Of a stretch of DNA of 64,000 nt, positions 42,342-52,243 are shown piece after piece. The stretch's first letter is position 1. The number at the start of each line of letters is the position of its first letter. Under the pieces are notes generated by a model. It was not told the DNA's origin, did no database searches, and saw only the letters and a program-made list of their open reading frames with translations. The translations under genes were made by a program, and so were the position numbers. Source of the DNA: an uncultured Methylophaga sp. (GTDB taxonomy: Bacteria; Pseudomonadota; Gammaproteobacteria; Nitrosococcales; Methylophagaceae); assembly GCA_913055695.1 (NCBI GenBank), contig CAJXKF010000003.1, positions 124,001-188,000 of the forward strand. The letters run 5' to 3'.

Positions 42342-44180
42342 TTAGCTTTCTGAGTCGAGGAAGCTTCTCAGTTGATCGGAGCGTGAAGGATGACGCAGCT
42401 TACGCAGCGCTTTGGCTTCTATCTGACGGATCCGCTCACGGGTGACGTCGAACTGTTTACCGACTTCTTCCAGCGTGTGGTCGGTGTTCATATCAATACC
42501 GAAACGCATACGCAGGACTTTAGCTTCTCTTTCGGTCAAACCGTTCAGCACGCCCTGAGTCGCTTCACGCAGACCTTCGATGATGGCTGAATCAGAAGGT
42601 GAAATGACGTTAACGTCTTCCACGAAATCACCCAGATGGGAGTCTTCATCATCACCGATCGGGGTTTCCATCGAGATGGGCTCTTTGGAGATTTTCAGTA
42701 CCTTACGGACTTTGTCTTCCGGCATATCAACGCGTTCTGCCAGTTCATCCGGCGTCGGTTCACGGCCCATTTCCTGCAACATCTGACGGGCCACACGATT
42801 CAGTTTGTTGATGGTCTCAATCATATGAACCGGAATACGGATGGTGCGGGCCTGGTCGGCAATTGAACGGGTAATCGCCTGACGAATCCACCATGTGGCA
42901 TAAGTCGAGAACTTGTAACCGCGCTGGTATTCGAACTTGTCGACCGCTTTCATCAGACCGATGTTGCCTTCCTGAATCAAATCCAGAAATTGCAGACCCC
43001 GGTTGGTGTATTTCTTGGCAATCGAGATAACCAGACGCAGGTTGGCTTCCACCATTTCTTTCTTGGCACGGCGGGCCTTGGCTTCGGCAATCGACATCTG
43101 ACGTGAGATTTCTTTGATTTCGGCGATAGAAATACCGCGACCGTCGGCGATCTCCGCCAATTTGCTTTGGGCGGCCTTGATTTCGTCGTGATGTTTCTTG
43201 ATTGTCGACGAGTAGTGTTTCTTGGCACGGATATGTTTTTCCGCCCAGTCGACATTGCTTTCATTGCCCTGGAATGAGTCGATAAAGTCACGGCGGTTCA
43301 TGCGCGCCTGTTCGACCACGATATCCATAATGATTTTTTCCTGCTTACGGATTTCGTCGACGGTCTCCGACATCAGATCATTAAGGATGACAAGCGTTTT
43401 CGGTGTCAGCTTAAATTCCATAAACAGGTTACTGGCCTGTTCACGGGCCGCTTCGGCGGCATCACCTTCGCTCTGGATGTAATTCTTGTGTGCTTCACGC
43501 AGCGCTTCGAAACGGGCGCGGGCTTCTTCCGGATCGATTTCACCGGAGTCATCGTCGTCGCTGACATTGTTGACGTTATCGTCATCATCGTCATCGTCGT
43601 CGGAGTCGACGTCTGAATCATCATCGACAGAATCGCTGACATCGTCATCCTGCTCTTCGACGACTTCCTCGGCAGAGGCAAAGCCTTTGATGACTTCATT
43701 CAGGCGCATTTCACCGGCTTCCACCATGTCATACATGGCCAGGAAGGAAGAAATACAGGCAGGATAGGTCGACAGCATCTGCAGGCTCTCGCGCAGACCG
43801 GCTTCGATACGTTTGGCGATAACAATCTCGCCTTCACGGGTCAGCAGTTCCACCGAACCCATTTCACGCATGTACATGCGGACCGGGTCGGTGGTACGGC
43901 CGAACTCACCATCTGAACTGGCTAATACTGCAGCCGCTTCTTCATCAGACACTTCATCATTGGAAGAGATGGCTTCAGCGAGGCGCTCCATCTCGTCGGT
44001 ATCCATGCCATCTTCGTGGACCATGATACCGAGGTCGCTGAACATGCTGACAATGTCTTCAACCTGATCAGCATCAACCAGGTCTTCTGGCAGGTGATCG
44101 TTAATCTCACCGTAAGTGAGGTAACCACGTTCTTTACCTAAGGCGATCAGTTCCTTAACGCGTGATTGTTGATCTTTCAT
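42342..44180 (-). CDS. rpoD: Primary sigma factor, sigma-70
   Basis: A 612-residue housekeeping sigma factor. Region 1.1 is at the N-terminus, region 1.2 around [21 protein letters not shown], a non-conserved insert with a long Asp-rich run at about 171-215, region 2 ([39 protein letters not shown] and the -10-reading [15 protein letters not shown]), region 3, and region 4.2 with helix-turn-helix [27 protein letters not shown]. It is the last protein gene of the macromolecular-synthesis cluster, 91 bases after dnaG. Confidence 0.97.
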   Translation of the reverse strand: MKDQQSRVKELIALGKERGYLTYGEINDHLPEDLVDADQVEDIVSMFSDLGIMVHEDGMDTDEMERLAEAISSNDEVSDEEAAAVLASSDGEFGRTTDPVRMYMREMGSVELLTREGEIVIAKRIEAGLRESLQMLSTYPACISSFLAMYDMVEAGEMRLNEVIKGFASAEEVVEEQDDDVSDSVDDDSDVDSDDDDDDDDNVNNVSDDDDSGEIDPEEARARFEALREAHKNYIQSEGDAAEAAREQASNLFMEFKLTPKTLVILNDLMSETVDEIRKQEKIIMDIVVEQARMNRRDFIDSFQGNESNVDWAEKHIRAKKHYSSTIKKHHDEIKAAQSKLAEIADGRGISIAEIKEISRQMSIAEAKARRAKKEMVEANLRLVISIAKKYTNRGLQFLDLIQEGNIGLMKAVDKFEYQRGYKFSTYATWWIRQAITRSIADQARTIRIPVHMIETINKLNRVARQMLQEMGREPTPDELAERVDMPEDKVRKVLKISKEPISMETPIGDDEDSHLGDFVEDVNVISPSDSAIIEGLREATQGVLNGLTEREAKVLRMRFGIDMNTDHTLEEVGKQFDVTRERIRQIEAKALRKLRHPSRSDQLRSFLDSES

Positions 44181-44271
44181 GCGGCCCCTTTAACCCTCGA
44201 CGCTACTTGACGTGAACACTTCATTATACCGAAGCGACCAGTGCATTGCATCAAATTAAACTTAAAAACAT

Positions 44272-45990
44272 TCACTTATAGGACTTCACTTCAGCCTTTT
44301 CTGCTTCGGTGAGTTCACTGAACGGCTTGCTGGTCAGCTCATGAATTCGCTGTTGTCTGGCTTCTTTAATAAGACGAGAGACGATGCCCGTGAGTTCATG
44401 TTTGAGTGCATCCGCTGACAAGGTTAGCGGTTGCAGGGCAAGTTTCTGAAGATGCGCCCCGTTTTCCTTGTCGCGCCAGCGTTCCAGCAGGGCCGCAGTG
44501 GTTAAGTGGGGGTGTTGATGCAGGGTTTCAACCAGTTCGATAAAAATATTTATACCGGGCTGATTGACCTGGGCGAGTGCTTCAAGCTTATCGATTTCCC
44601 TTGCCAGAATCGGATATTGCAGCACCATGGTGATCGCCATCCGGATCGGCGTCATCGTTGCCGTGCTTGGCTTTCTGGTGGTTTTTCTGGCTGGCTGCGC
44701 CGGCTTTTCCAGATGCCGGTTCAGAGTCGCCATATTGGTTTTGGTAATTTCTGCCAGCCGCTGTTCCAGCATATCGCGGTAGACACCGGCCGGTACATGC
44801 TTAAGATAGGGCTTAGTCATCTCCACCAGTCGGGCACGACCATCCATCGAATTCACATCGACGCGGCTGCAGAGGGTTTCGAAAAAGAAATCAGAATAAT
44901 TCAGCGCCATTTCCACCCGGCGGTTGAAGGCTTCCGGTCCCTGATTTCTGACCAGGCTGTCCGGATCTTCACCTTCAGGTAGAAACATAAACTTCAATTG
45001 CTGATTACCGCCCAGCATGGGTAAGGCATTTTCTGCTGCGCGCCAGGCGGCATCGCGCCCTGCCCGATCACCATCAAAACAGAACACCACTTCCGGCGCG
45101 GTTCGTAATAGAACACGTAAGTGATCGGCTGTAGTCGAGGTGCCTAAGGTGGCGACGGCGTTGTTGATACCGAATTCTGCCAAGGCAATGACATCCATAT
45201 AACCTTCCACAATCAGAATGCGTTCCAGCCGGCGATTGGCTTTGCGCGCCTGATACAGACCATATAACTCGGTGCCTTTATGGAAGATTGGTGTTTCCGG
45301 CGAGTTCAGGTATTTGGGCGTGGAATCATCCATGACCCGGCCACCGAAACCAATCACCCGGCCGCGGCGGTCGCGAATGGGGAACATGATGCGATTGCGG
45401 AAACGATCGTAGGTGCGGCCCTTGTCGTTTTTAATCAAGAGGCCGCCATCCAGTAATTGCTTGGTCACCTGGGGATTACTGCCGAAGGTTTTGAGCACAT
45501 TGTCCCAGCCATCCGGCGCCATACCCAGACCGAAAGTTTCAATGGTCTTGGCAGAGAGGCCGCGCTGTTTCAGATAATCGACAAAAGGCTGTCGCTGTGG
45601 ATGATTGTGGAGCTGATGAACATAATAGCGCCCCACTTTATCCATCAGATCATAGAGATTCTGTTTGGCCGGTGATAAATTGGCCTGCTGGGTAGTCGGC
45701 ACAGTCATGCCCACCTGATCCGCCAGCTCCTGGATGGCTTCGGGGAAACTGAGCTGATCGTACTCCATCAAAAAGCCGATGGCCGTACCGTGGGCACCGC
45801 ATCCAAAGCAATGATAGAACTGCTTGTCAGGGCTGACTGTAAAGGAAGGTGTTTTTTCGTTATGGAAGGGGCAGCAGGCGTGCAGATTTTTGCCCGCTTT
45901 TTTGAGTGCTACCCGCGCATCGATAACATCAACGATATCGATGCGCGCGAGCAGTTCATCAATGAATTGTGTGGGGATCTGACCAGCCAT
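44272..45990 (-). CDS. dnaG: DNA primase
   Basis: A 572-residue primase that lays RNA primers for replication. The zinc-binding domain is at residues 38-65 (HACCPFHNEKTPSFTVSPDK...YHCFGCGAHG), the TOPRIM catalytic core follows (ILIVEGYMDVIAL, FCFDGDRAGRDAAWRA), and the C-terminal helicase-binding domain ends at about 570. The length fits the family. It lies between yqeY and rpoD in the usual gammaproteobacterial order. Confidence 0.96.
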   Translation of the reverse strand: MAGQIPTQFIDELLARIDIVDVIDARVALKKAGKNLHACCPFHNEKTPSFTVSPDKQFYHCFGCGAHGTAIGFLMEYDQLSFPEAIQELADQVGMTVPTTQQANLSPAKQNLYDLMDKVGRYYVHQLHNHPQRQPFVDYLKQRGLSAKTIETFGLGMAPDGWDNVLKTFGSNPQVTKQLLDGGLLIKNDKGRTYDRFRNRIMFPIRDRRGRVIGFGGRVMDDSTPKYLNSPETPIFHKGTELYGLYQARKANRRLERILIVEGYMDVIALAEFGINNAVATLGTSTTADHLRVLLRTAPEVVFCFDGDRAGRDAAWRAAENALPMLGGNQQLKFMFLPEGEDPDSLVRNQGPEAFNRRVEMALNYSDFFFETLCSRVDVNSMDGRARLVEMTKPYLKHVPAGVYRDMLEQRLAEITKTNMATLNRHLEKPAQPARKTTRKPSTATMTPIRMAITMVLQYPILAREIDKLEALAQVNQPGINIFIELVETLHQHPHLTTAALLERWRDKENGAHLQKLALQPLTLSADALKHELTGIVSRLIKEARQQRIHELTSKPFSELTEAEKAEVKSYK

Positions 45991-46060
45991 AAGCGCTATT
46001 ATGGCTGAAATTCAGTGGAAAGATTAATCCCGTGTTTGCGGACAACGCACAGCAAGGGAA

Positions 46061-46522
46061 TTACTGGTTCAGCGCTGCCTTGACTTTGCCACTGACCGCG
46101 CCCATGTCGGCACGACCCTGTAACTTGGGACGCAGCACATTCATCACTGCGCCCATATCTTTCACACTGCTGGCGCCGGTCTCCTGGATGGCGGCGTCGA
46201 CGGCTTGTGCGACTTCTTCATCGCTGAGTTGAGCCGGCATGAACTCTTCAATGATTTTCAGTTCAGCTTTTTCAATTGCCGCCAGGTCATAGCGACCGGC
46301 CTGCTCGTATTGATCCAGCGCTTCGCGGCGCTGCTTGGTCATTTTCGTGAGAATGACCACAATATCGTCATCAGACAGATCAACGCGATTGTCGACCTCT
46401 ACCTGCTTAATCGCTGCCGTGATCTGGCGCAGAACACTGAGGCGCTCTTTTTCTTTAGCGCGCATCGCGTCCTTGACGCTGTCCATGATGGTGACTTTCA
46501 GTGGGCTGGCTTCTGCAGGCAT
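46061..46522 (-). CDS. YqeY/GatB-domain protein
   Basis: A 153-residue YqeY-family protein related to the C-terminal domain of the GatB amidotransferase subunit (DAMRAKEKERLSVLRQITAAIKQVEVDN; KMTKQRREALDQYEQAGRYDLAAIEKAELKIIEEFMPAQLSDEEV; GAVMNVLRPKLQGRADMGAVSGKVKAAL). It is all helical and likely binds tRNA or ribosomes; its precise role is unknown. It sits between rpsU (21-base gap) and dnaG. An alternative start at the internal Met (MDSVKDAM) is possible. Confidence 0.9.
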   Translation of the reverse strand: MPAEASPLKVTIMDSVKDAMRAKEKERLSVLRQITAAIKQVEVDNRVDLSDDDIVVILTKMTKQRREALDQYEQAGRYDLAAIEKAELKIIEEFMPAQLSDEEVAQAVDAAIQETGASSVKDMGAVMNVLRPKLQGRADMGAVSGKVKAALNQ

Positions 46523-46543
46523 CGTCAGTGTTACCGGGTTCGA

Positions 46544-46759
46544 TTAGTAGAGGCGAACGCGGCTGGCGTTTTCGCGGGCCAGTTTCTTCTGGTGACGTTT
46601 AACTGCCGCTGCTGCAGCGCGTTTGCGGGCAGTAGTTGGTTTCTCGTATGCTTCACGGGCACGTGCTTCTGCAACGGTACCGGCTTTTTCACATGAGCGT
46701 TTGAAACGACGCAGTGCAACGTCAAATGGCTCGTTTTCTTTAACTCGTACTGATGGCAT
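46544..46759 (-). CDS. rpsU: 30S ribosomal protein S21
   Basis: A 71-residue basic S21 protein ([26 protein letters not shown], ending in an Arg/Lys-rich helix [18 protein letters not shown]). The length matches the family. It heads the rpsU-yqeY-dnaG-rpoD cluster and is divergent from tsaD, as in most gammaproteobacteria. Confidence 0.97.
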   Translation of the reverse strand: MPSVRVKENEPFDVALRRFKRSCEKAGTVAEARAREAYEKPTTARKRAAAAAVKRHQKKLARENASRVRLY

Positions 46760-46895
46760 TAATTATTCCCTACTCAATTCATGTTTGGAAAACCTCCAAT
46801 TGTACGAAATATCAACAAGAAAGCAAACAGTTAAATCACTTTAATTTCAAAAAAGGCATAATAGTGTCTGTTCTCAAAATGAAAACGGATTAGCA

Positions 46896-47903
46896 ATGCG
46901 TGTTTTAGGCATCGAATCTTCCTGTGATGAAACCGGCGTCGCCCTTTACGACACTGATAAAGGGCTACTGGCCCATGCTTTATTCAGCCAGATCGACATG
47001 CACGCTGAGTACGGCGGCGTCGTGCCGGAACTGGCCTCACGGGATCACATCCGCAAAACCCTGCCTTTAATTGAAGAAGTACTGGAGCAGGCGGAGCTCA
47101 CACGGGACGATATTGATGCCGTTGCCTATACCTCTGGACCGGGTCTGGCCGGGGCCTTGCTGGTTGGCGCCGCTATCGGCCGCAGTATCGCCTGGGCGCT
47201 GGATAAGCCGGCACTGCCAATCAACCATATGGAAGGCCATTTGCTGTCACCGCTGCTGGAAGACCGCGCACCGGAATTTCCGTTTGTCTCCTTGCTGGTT
47301 TCGGGGGGGCATACTTTGCTGGTCGATGTGAAAGCAGTCGGTGAATATGAGCTGTTGGGCGAATCGATTGACGATGCGGTAGGTGAAGCCTTTGATAAGA
47401 CTGCCAAGCTGCTGGGCATGGATTATCCGGGCGGGCCATACCTTGCGGCCAAAGCCGAGCAGGGTAAACCGGATCGATATGAATTTCCGCGGCCGATGAC
47501 CAATCGCCCCGGTCTCGATTTCAGCTTCAGTGGCCTCAAAACCTTCGCCATGAATACCTGGCTCAACAGCGAGCAGCATGAACAGGACAAAGCCGATATT
47601 TCTCTGGCTTTCCAGACCGCGGTTGTCGATACGCTGACGATTAAGTGCAAGAGGGCGCTCAAGCAGACCGGCCATAAACGCCTGGTGGTGGCCGGCGGCG
47701 TTAGTGCTAATAAAGCCTTACGTGAAAAGCTGGATGCGATGCCCGGCGTTGAAGTGTTTTATCCACGACAGCAGTTCTGCAGTGATAATGGGGCGATGAT
47801 TGCCTTTGCCGGCGCGATTCGAAAACAGGCGATGCAGCTGCAGGACAAGCCGACTTTCAGTGTCAGACCACGCTGGCCGCTGGATGAATTAACCCCGCCT
47901 TAG
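46896..47903 (+). CDS. tsaD: tRNA threonylcarbamoyladenosine synthesis protein TsaD
   Basis: A 335-residue ASKHA-fold enzyme that, with TsaB and TsaE, transfers threonylcarbamoyl to A37 of tRNAs reading ANN codons. Start [19 protein letters not shown], metal ligands in [12 protein letters not shown], the nucleotide motif [11 protein letters not shown] and the C-terminal [19 protein letters not shown]. The stop overlaps the convergent plsY stop by four bases. Confidence 0.97.
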   Translation: MRVLGIESSCDETGVALYDTDKGLLAHALFSQIDMHAEYGGVVPELASRDHIRKTLPLIEEVLEQAELTRDDIDAVAYTSGPGLAGALLVGAAIGRSIAWALDKPALPINHMEGHLLSPLLEDRAPEFPFVSLLVSGGHTLLVDVKAVGEYELLGESIDDAVGEAFDKTAKLLGMDYPGGPYLAAKAEQGKPDRYEFPRPMTNRPGLDFSFSGLKTFAMNTWLNSEQHEQDKADISLAFQTAVVDTLTIKCKRALKQTGHKRLVVAGGVSANKALREKLDAMPGVEVFYPRQQFCSDNGAMIAFAGAIRKQAMQLQDKPTFSVRPRWPLDELTPP

Positions 47904-48493
47904 GACTTGCCTTCCTGTCCGCTCAGCAGACGGCGGATATTGCCGTGGTGACGGGCAATCAGCATCAAGGCCGTGGCCAGGATCACCCAGCGCGCCGGCA
48001 CGCTGTCGATAATCCATAAACTGTAAACCGGCGTCAAAGCTGCTGCTGTCAGAGCTGACAGGGACGAAATCCGGCTAATCGCGAAGACCAGCAGCCAGGT
48101 CAGCAGACCGGCGCCGGCCAGGGCAGGGGAGAGGGCAAGAAAACCGCCCAGTGCGGTGGCCACGCCTTTGCCACCCTGAAACTGAAAAAAGACCGGAAAC
48201 AGGTGGCCGACAAAGGCCGCAAAGGCAGTGGCTGCCACCCAGACCATATCCAGCCCCAGCAGATGGGCAATCACCACCGGAATCACGCCCTTGAGCACAT
48301 CAAAGAACAGCACGGTTGCTGCCAGTTTCTTACCGCCGAATCGCAGCACATTGGTGGCACCCGGGTTGCCGGAGCCCTGCGTACGCGGGTCAGGCAAACC
48401 CGCCAGCTTGCACAGCACAATGGCACTATTGAGTGAACCGAACAAATAAGCAATCAGCAAAAGGCTAATGGGTAAAGCGTACGTTTCCAGCAT
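47900..48493 (-). CDS. plsY: Acyl-phosphate:glycerol-3-phosphate acyltransferase PlsY
   Basis: A 197-residue inner-membrane enzyme that makes lysophosphatidic acid from acyl-phosphate. Motifs: [34 protein letters not shown], a phosphate-binding loop, and [20 protein letters not shown]. About five to seven membrane helices. It is divergent from folB. Confidence 0.95.
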   Translation of the reverse strand: MLETYALPISLLLIAYLFGSLNSAIVLCKLAGLPDPRTQGSGNPGATNVLRFGGKKLAATVLFFDVLKGVIPVVIAHLLGLDMVWVAATAFAAFVGHLFPVFFQFQGGKGVATALGGFLALSPALAGAGLLTWLLVFAISRISSLSALTAAALTPVYSLWIIDSVPARWVILATALMLIARHHGNIRRLLSGQEGKS

Positions 48494-48570
48494 GATATGA
48501 TGCGACCTGTTATGACTGTTGCGACATTATAGGTCGCGAACCGGATTGCCACCAGCAAGCAGCTTGATTC

Positions 48571-48921
48571 ATGGACAAAATATTTCTAAACGACCTGAAA
48601 ATTGACACGATTATCGGCATTTACGACTGGGAACGCCAGACGCAGCAAACGCTGAGCTTTGATCTGGAAATGGACTGGGATATCAAACCCGCCGCCGAAT
48701 CAGATGACATCAGCAAAACCCTTGACTACGGGGCTGTCGCCCAGCGCATTGTCGCTTTTGTCAAAGCCAGCGAATACCTGCTTATCGAGACACTGGCAGA
48801 AGATCTCTGCGCCATGCTGCTGGATGAGTTTGCCATTCCCCGGCTCAAATTAACGCTGAGCAAACCGGTTGCCCTGCATGGCCAGAATACCGCCCGTATT
48901 GTCATTGAGCGCAGCCGCTGA
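48571..48921 (+). CDS. folB: Dihydroneopterin aldolase
   Basis: A 116-residue enzyme of folate synthesis that splits dihydroneopterin (MDKIFLNDLKIDTIIGIYDWERQTQQTLSFDLEMDWD; DYGAVAQRIVAFVKASEYLLIETLAEDLC; LTLSKPVALHGQNTARIVIER). Its TGA overlaps the folK ATG by one base, so the two are translationally coupled. Confidence 0.94.
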   Translation: MDKIFLNDLKIDTIIGIYDWERQTQQTLSFDLEMDWDIKPAAESDDISKTLDYGAVAQRIVAFVKASEYLLIETLAEDLCAMLLDEFAIPRLKLTLSKPVALHGQNTARIVIERSR

Positions 48922-49427
48922 TGGCAGAACTGGCAGGCGGCTATCTGCTCGGACTGGGCAGCAATATCAATCCACAGCATAATTTCGCGGCGATTATCAG
49001 GCAGCTACTGGGTCACTTTGATGCCTTGCATATGAGTCGGGTGCTGCATATTCCGCCGGTTGGTATGAACAGCCACCGGGATTTTCTCAATGCCGTGGCC
49101 TTTCTGGAAACTGACATGGCAGAGGCGGAGCTGAAAGCGATCTGCAATCAGATCGAAATTACGCTGGGCCGCGACCGTGATGATCCGGACAGCAAACTCA
49201 AAGACCGCCCGGCTGATATCGATATTCTGGCTTATTTCAGCGATGCTGATGACTGGCAGCGCACAGCCAGCAGTATTACCGATGAATATTTTCTATATCC
49301 GCTGATTAACGAACTCTGCGCCTTTCTGACTGGTGCTGTCACAGCGCCGATTATGCAAAAAGGGACACTGGTCAGCATCGACGGCCTAACGTTTGGAGAG
49401 ACGGCGGCCACCATCCACCGGAATTGA
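48921..49427 (+). CDS. folK: Hydroxymethyldihydropterin pyrophosphokinase
   Basis: A 168-residue HPPK that activates 6-hydroxymethyl-dihydropterin with ATP for folate synthesis. The signature is GLGSNINPQHNF, HRDFLNAVAFLET and LGRDRDDPDSKLKDRPADIDILAYF with the metal-binding Asp pair. It is coupled to folB. Its last 42 bases overlap antisense with the 3' end of folM. Confidence 0.91.
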   Translation: MAELAGGYLLGLGSNINPQHNFAAIIRQLLGHFDALHMSRVLHIPPVGMNSHRDFLNAVAFLETDMAEAELKAICNQIEITLGRDRDDPDSKLKDRPADIDILAYFSDADDWQRTASSITDEYFLYPLINELCAFLTGAVTAPIMQKGTLVSIDGLTFGETAATIHRN

Positions 49428-50105
49428 AACCCCGGTCAGGAAGGGATTATCCAGGATGCTTTTCAGCGCCAGATAAACCGGCTCAGCGCCGCCTTCACAA
49501 GCCAATGGCGTTTCCGCCATCATCGCCTGCCTGACTTCCTCACTGTGGGATTCGGTAAACAACACCGGCCCTGGCGCCACCGCATTGACCTTGATTCCCG
49601 GCGCAAATTTCTTGGCCAGCGCCAGCGTCATATTATGCAGACCCGCCTTGGTGGAGCCGTAGATATCAAAACGCGGCGTCGGGTTTTCCACATTGATATC
49701 GGTGATATGAATAATATCCGCCGGCGAGCCGTTATCGCCCTGCATACGGTCATGCAGCCCCTGATTAATCAGGAACGGGGCCATCATATGCACATAAAAA
49801 AACTGTTCGTATTGCTCAGCGGCGCGGGCCAGTTCTCCGTCAGTCGGGGTAAAACTCGAAGCGTTGTGAATAATCGCCCGAAGGCCCCGGTATTGCTGAC
49901 GAAGACGAGTGACAAAATCGAGAATGTTGTCGCGGCTGTCAAAATCAGCCTGAATCGTTTCAATGCCCAGCGCTCTTAATTCTTGGACACCTTCGGTCTC
50001 GCTGCGGTAATGTGCCAGAACGGCATAGCCATCCTGGTGCAGACGCCTGGCGATATGCAGGCCTATCCGGCGGCTGGTGCCGGTGACCAGAACCTTTTTT
50101 TGCAA
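49386..50105 (-). CDS. folM: Dihydromonapterin reductase-like SDR (FolM)
   Basis: A 239-residue short-chain dehydrogenase with the pteridine-reductase form of the cofactor loop (TGTSRRIGLHIARRL), Asn-Ala (IHNASSF), the catalytic Tyr-x3-Lys (DIYGSTKAGLHN) and C-terminal PVDGGRRLSKR. The TGxSRRIG motif and the neighbouring folB/folK genes favour FolM, which reduces dihydromonapterin and dihydrofolate with NADPH. It is convergent with folK and divergent from the MidA-like gene. Confidence 0.86.
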   Translation of the reverse strand: MQKKVLVTGTSRRIGLHIARRLHQDGYAVLAHYRSETEGVQELRALGIETIQADFDSRDNILDFVTRLRQQYRGLRAIIHNASSFTPTDGELARAAEQYEQFFYVHMMAPFLINQGLHDRMQGDNGSPADIIHITDINVENPTPRFDIYGSTKAGLHNMTLALAKKFAPGIKVNAVAPGPVLFTESHSEEVRQAMMAETPLACEGGAEPVYLALKSILDNPFLTGVSIPVDGGRRLSKR

Positions 50106-50121
50106 GGCTTTATCCTCTTCA

Positions 50122-51294
50122 ATGACTGATTCAGTAACGATAGCGGCGGATGACCCGCTGGCGCAAGACTACAGTGACCAGCTCAAACGGCAGATTACTG
50201 CCCAAATAGCAGCGCAGGGCGGCTGGCTCAGCTTCGCTGACTATATGCAACTCTGCCTGTATGCGCCGGGCCTCGGTTATTACAGTGCCGGCAGTCACAA
50301 GCTGGGGGCAGGCGGCGACTTTAGCACGGCCCCGGAAATATCGCCCCTGTTTGGCCGGGCGCTGGCAGTTCATATTGCAGATGCTGCCAGCCAAATTGAT
50401 GGGTTTGAGATACTTGAATTCGGTGCCGGTAGCGGCAAGCTGGCTGTGGATATACTGCAACAGCTGCACAGGCTCAATAGCTTACCGGCGCGCTATCTCA
50501 TTCTGGAAGCCAGCGCTGATCTGCAGCAGAGACAGCGTGACCGGATTGAAACACAATTACCGGCGCTGGCGCACCGCGTTAACTGGCTGAGCCAAATGCC
50601 CTCTGGCTTCAAAGGCATTATGCTCGCTAATGAAGTCTGCGATGCAATGCCGGTGCATCTTTTGGATTTCAGTGAAAACGCGGTGATGGAGCGGGGCGTG
50701 AGTGCCGGTTCGCAAGGATTTAACTGGCAAAACAAAGCCATTGAAGACCTAAGACTGCTCAAGCCTGCCGCTGAAATTCGCAAGCAGATAGGCCATCAGC
50801 ATTATCTGACTGAGGTGAATCTGTTTGCTTCAGACTGGATGCGGAGCCTTGCTGACAGTCTGTCTCAGGGGGCGGCCTTCATTATCGACTACGGTTACCC
50901 TTTCAGCGAATATTACCGCCCGGAGCGCACACAGGGAACGCTGCGCTGTTATTACCGCCAGCAGGCACATGACAACCCGCTCGTGCTGCCGGGCCTGCAG
51001 GATATCACTGCCCATGTCGATTTCACCGCACTGGCAGAACAGGCGCTTGCTGCAGATCTTGATGTCGCGGGCTTCCACGAACAAAGTGATTTTCTGCTGG
51101 CCGGTGATATCACGGTGCTCGCCGCTGAAATGGAACAGCAGCTGGGTACCATCGACTGGCTTCCCCACAGCAGCGCTCTCAAACAGCTCATGATGCCCGG
51201 CGCCATGGGTCATCAATTCAAGGTGCTGTCTTTGACCCGTGATCTCGATTTATTACCCCGGCTGCAAATGCAGGACCGGCGCTATCAGCTCTGA
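50122..51294 (+). CDS. SAM-dependent methyltransferase of the MidA/NDUFAF7 family
   Basis: A 390-residue protein of the NDUFAF7/MidA family. The N-terminal part (WLSFADYMQLCLYAPGLGYYSAGSHKLGAGGDFSTAPEISPLFGRALA) and the AdoMet motif EFGAGSGKLAVDILQQL are typical, followed by YGYPFSEYYRPERTQGTLRCYYRQ. In mitochondria, its relative methylates an Arg of a complex I subunit; the bacterial substrate is not established. The start at 50122 is chosen because 50077 would overlap folM. A terminator follows. Confidence 0.87.
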   Translation: MTDSVTIAADDPLAQDYSDQLKRQITAQIAAQGGWLSFADYMQLCLYAPGLGYYSAGSHKLGAGGDFSTAPEISPLFGRALAVHIADAASQIDGFEILEFGAGSGKLAVDILQQLHRLNSLPARYLILEASADLQQRQRDRIETQLPALAHRVNWLSQMPSGFKGIMLANEVCDAMPVHLLDFSENAVMERGVSAGSQGFNWQNKAIEDLRLLKPAAEIRKQIGHQHYLTEVNLFASDWMRSLADSLSQGAAFIIDYGYPFSEYYRPERTQGTLRCYYRQQAHDNPLVLPGLQDITAHVDFTALAEQALAADLDVAGFHEQSDFLLAGDITVLAAEMEQQLGTIDWLPHSSALKQLMMPGAMGHQFKVLSLTRDLDLLPRLQMQDRRYQL

Positions 51295-51297
51295 AAC

Positions 51298-51325
51298 AAA
51301 AAAGGCGCCCTGAGGCGCCTTTTTC
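51298..51325. terminator. Bidirectional terminator
   Basis: A stem AAAGGCGCC with GGCGCCTTT, 4-base loop, A-run before and T-run after. It serves the convergent methyltransferase and lipoprotein genes. Confidence 0.93.
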
Positions 51326-51342
51326 TTGCTTTGAGTGCGGAT

Positions 51343-52212
51343 TTATTCCGACTTCATTGCATCCAGCTCTTTTTGCAGCTTGTCGAGCTTGTCGCTCATT
51401 TCAAACAGGACTTCTTTGATATTCGCCATATCTTCACGCAGGTTGCTGGTTTCCTGCTTGTTGCGGGCGATATCTTCACGCAGTTCCGGACTCAGTGTGC
51501 CGTCCTGAGTGCTGGCTTCACGTTCTGCCATTGTCGCCAGGACGGTCGGGATATCAATCACGATCCAGTCAGTACGTTCTTCACCGGTTTCCGGATCGAT
51601 GTAGTAGGACTGGCCATTATCCAGTGCGATACGCACTTCCGGCTCTGAGTCCACACGACGGGTACCCGGACGCAGCGGGTTCACACGACGGTCGATTTCC
51701 TGCCCGGTGTAGGGGTCCTTATCCAGGTATTCTTCACGAACCTTGCCGAAGATGATATTCAAACGACCATTGCTGTAGAAGACACGACCGGTATTGGTTT
51801 GCTTTTCTTTGGCCAGCGCGCCCTGGTGGGCACCGATGGTGACGAAGGTGACGTCTTCATTGCTCTCGGCACGGGCCAGACCGGAAGACAGGCCTGAACT
51901 CAGGATTTGCAGCTCAAACGGCGAGAACAGCGGCGCCTGACGCTCATTGAACAGCACGGTTTCGGTCACATACAGTGATTCCAGAATGATGCGCATATTG
52001 GCCGAGGAAATCGAAAACGGATGATCATTGGCCACACCCGGTACATCACGCTCGACGACTTTGACGTACTGCAAACCGGCTTCAAATACGGTTTTACCCT
52101 CTGCTGTAATCTCGGGCTCATCTTTCTTGAGCGGATTACCACAGCCGCTCAACCCCAGGCTGAGCATGACGACCGTCGCAATCGTCGCACTGTACTTAAG
52201 AATGCCTCGCAT
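51343..52212 (-). CDS. Uncharacterised lipoprotein with C-terminal coiled coil
   Basis: A 289-residue lipoprotein: lipobox LGLSGC (MRGILKYSATIATVVMLSLGLSGC), a central mixed domain (FSISSANMRIILESLYVTETVLFNERQAP; YYIDPETGEERTDWIVIDIPT), and about 60 C-terminal residues that form a coiled coil (LREDIARNKQETSNLREDMANIKEVLFEMSDKLDKLQKELDAMKSE). I do not recognise the family. It lies 31 bases after gpsA on the same strand and may be the last gene of that operon. AAAAGAGGAAC precedes the ATG. Confidence 0.75.
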   Translation of the reverse strand: MRGILKYSATIATVVMLSLGLSGCGNPLKKDEPEITAEGKTVFEAGLQYVKVVERDVPGVANDHPFSISSANMRIILESLYVTETVLFNERQAPLFSPFELQILSSGLSSGLARAESNEDVTFVTIGAHQGALAKEKQTNTGRVFYSNGRLNIIFGKVREEYLDKDPYTGQEIDRRVNPLRPGTRRVDSEPEVRIALDNGQSYYIDPETGEERTDWIVIDIPTVLATMAEREASTQDGTLSPELREDIARNKQETSNLREDMANIKEVLFEMSDKLDKLQKELDAMKSE

Positions 52213-52243
52213 AAGATTGTTCCTCTTTTAATTAACCTGGTTG

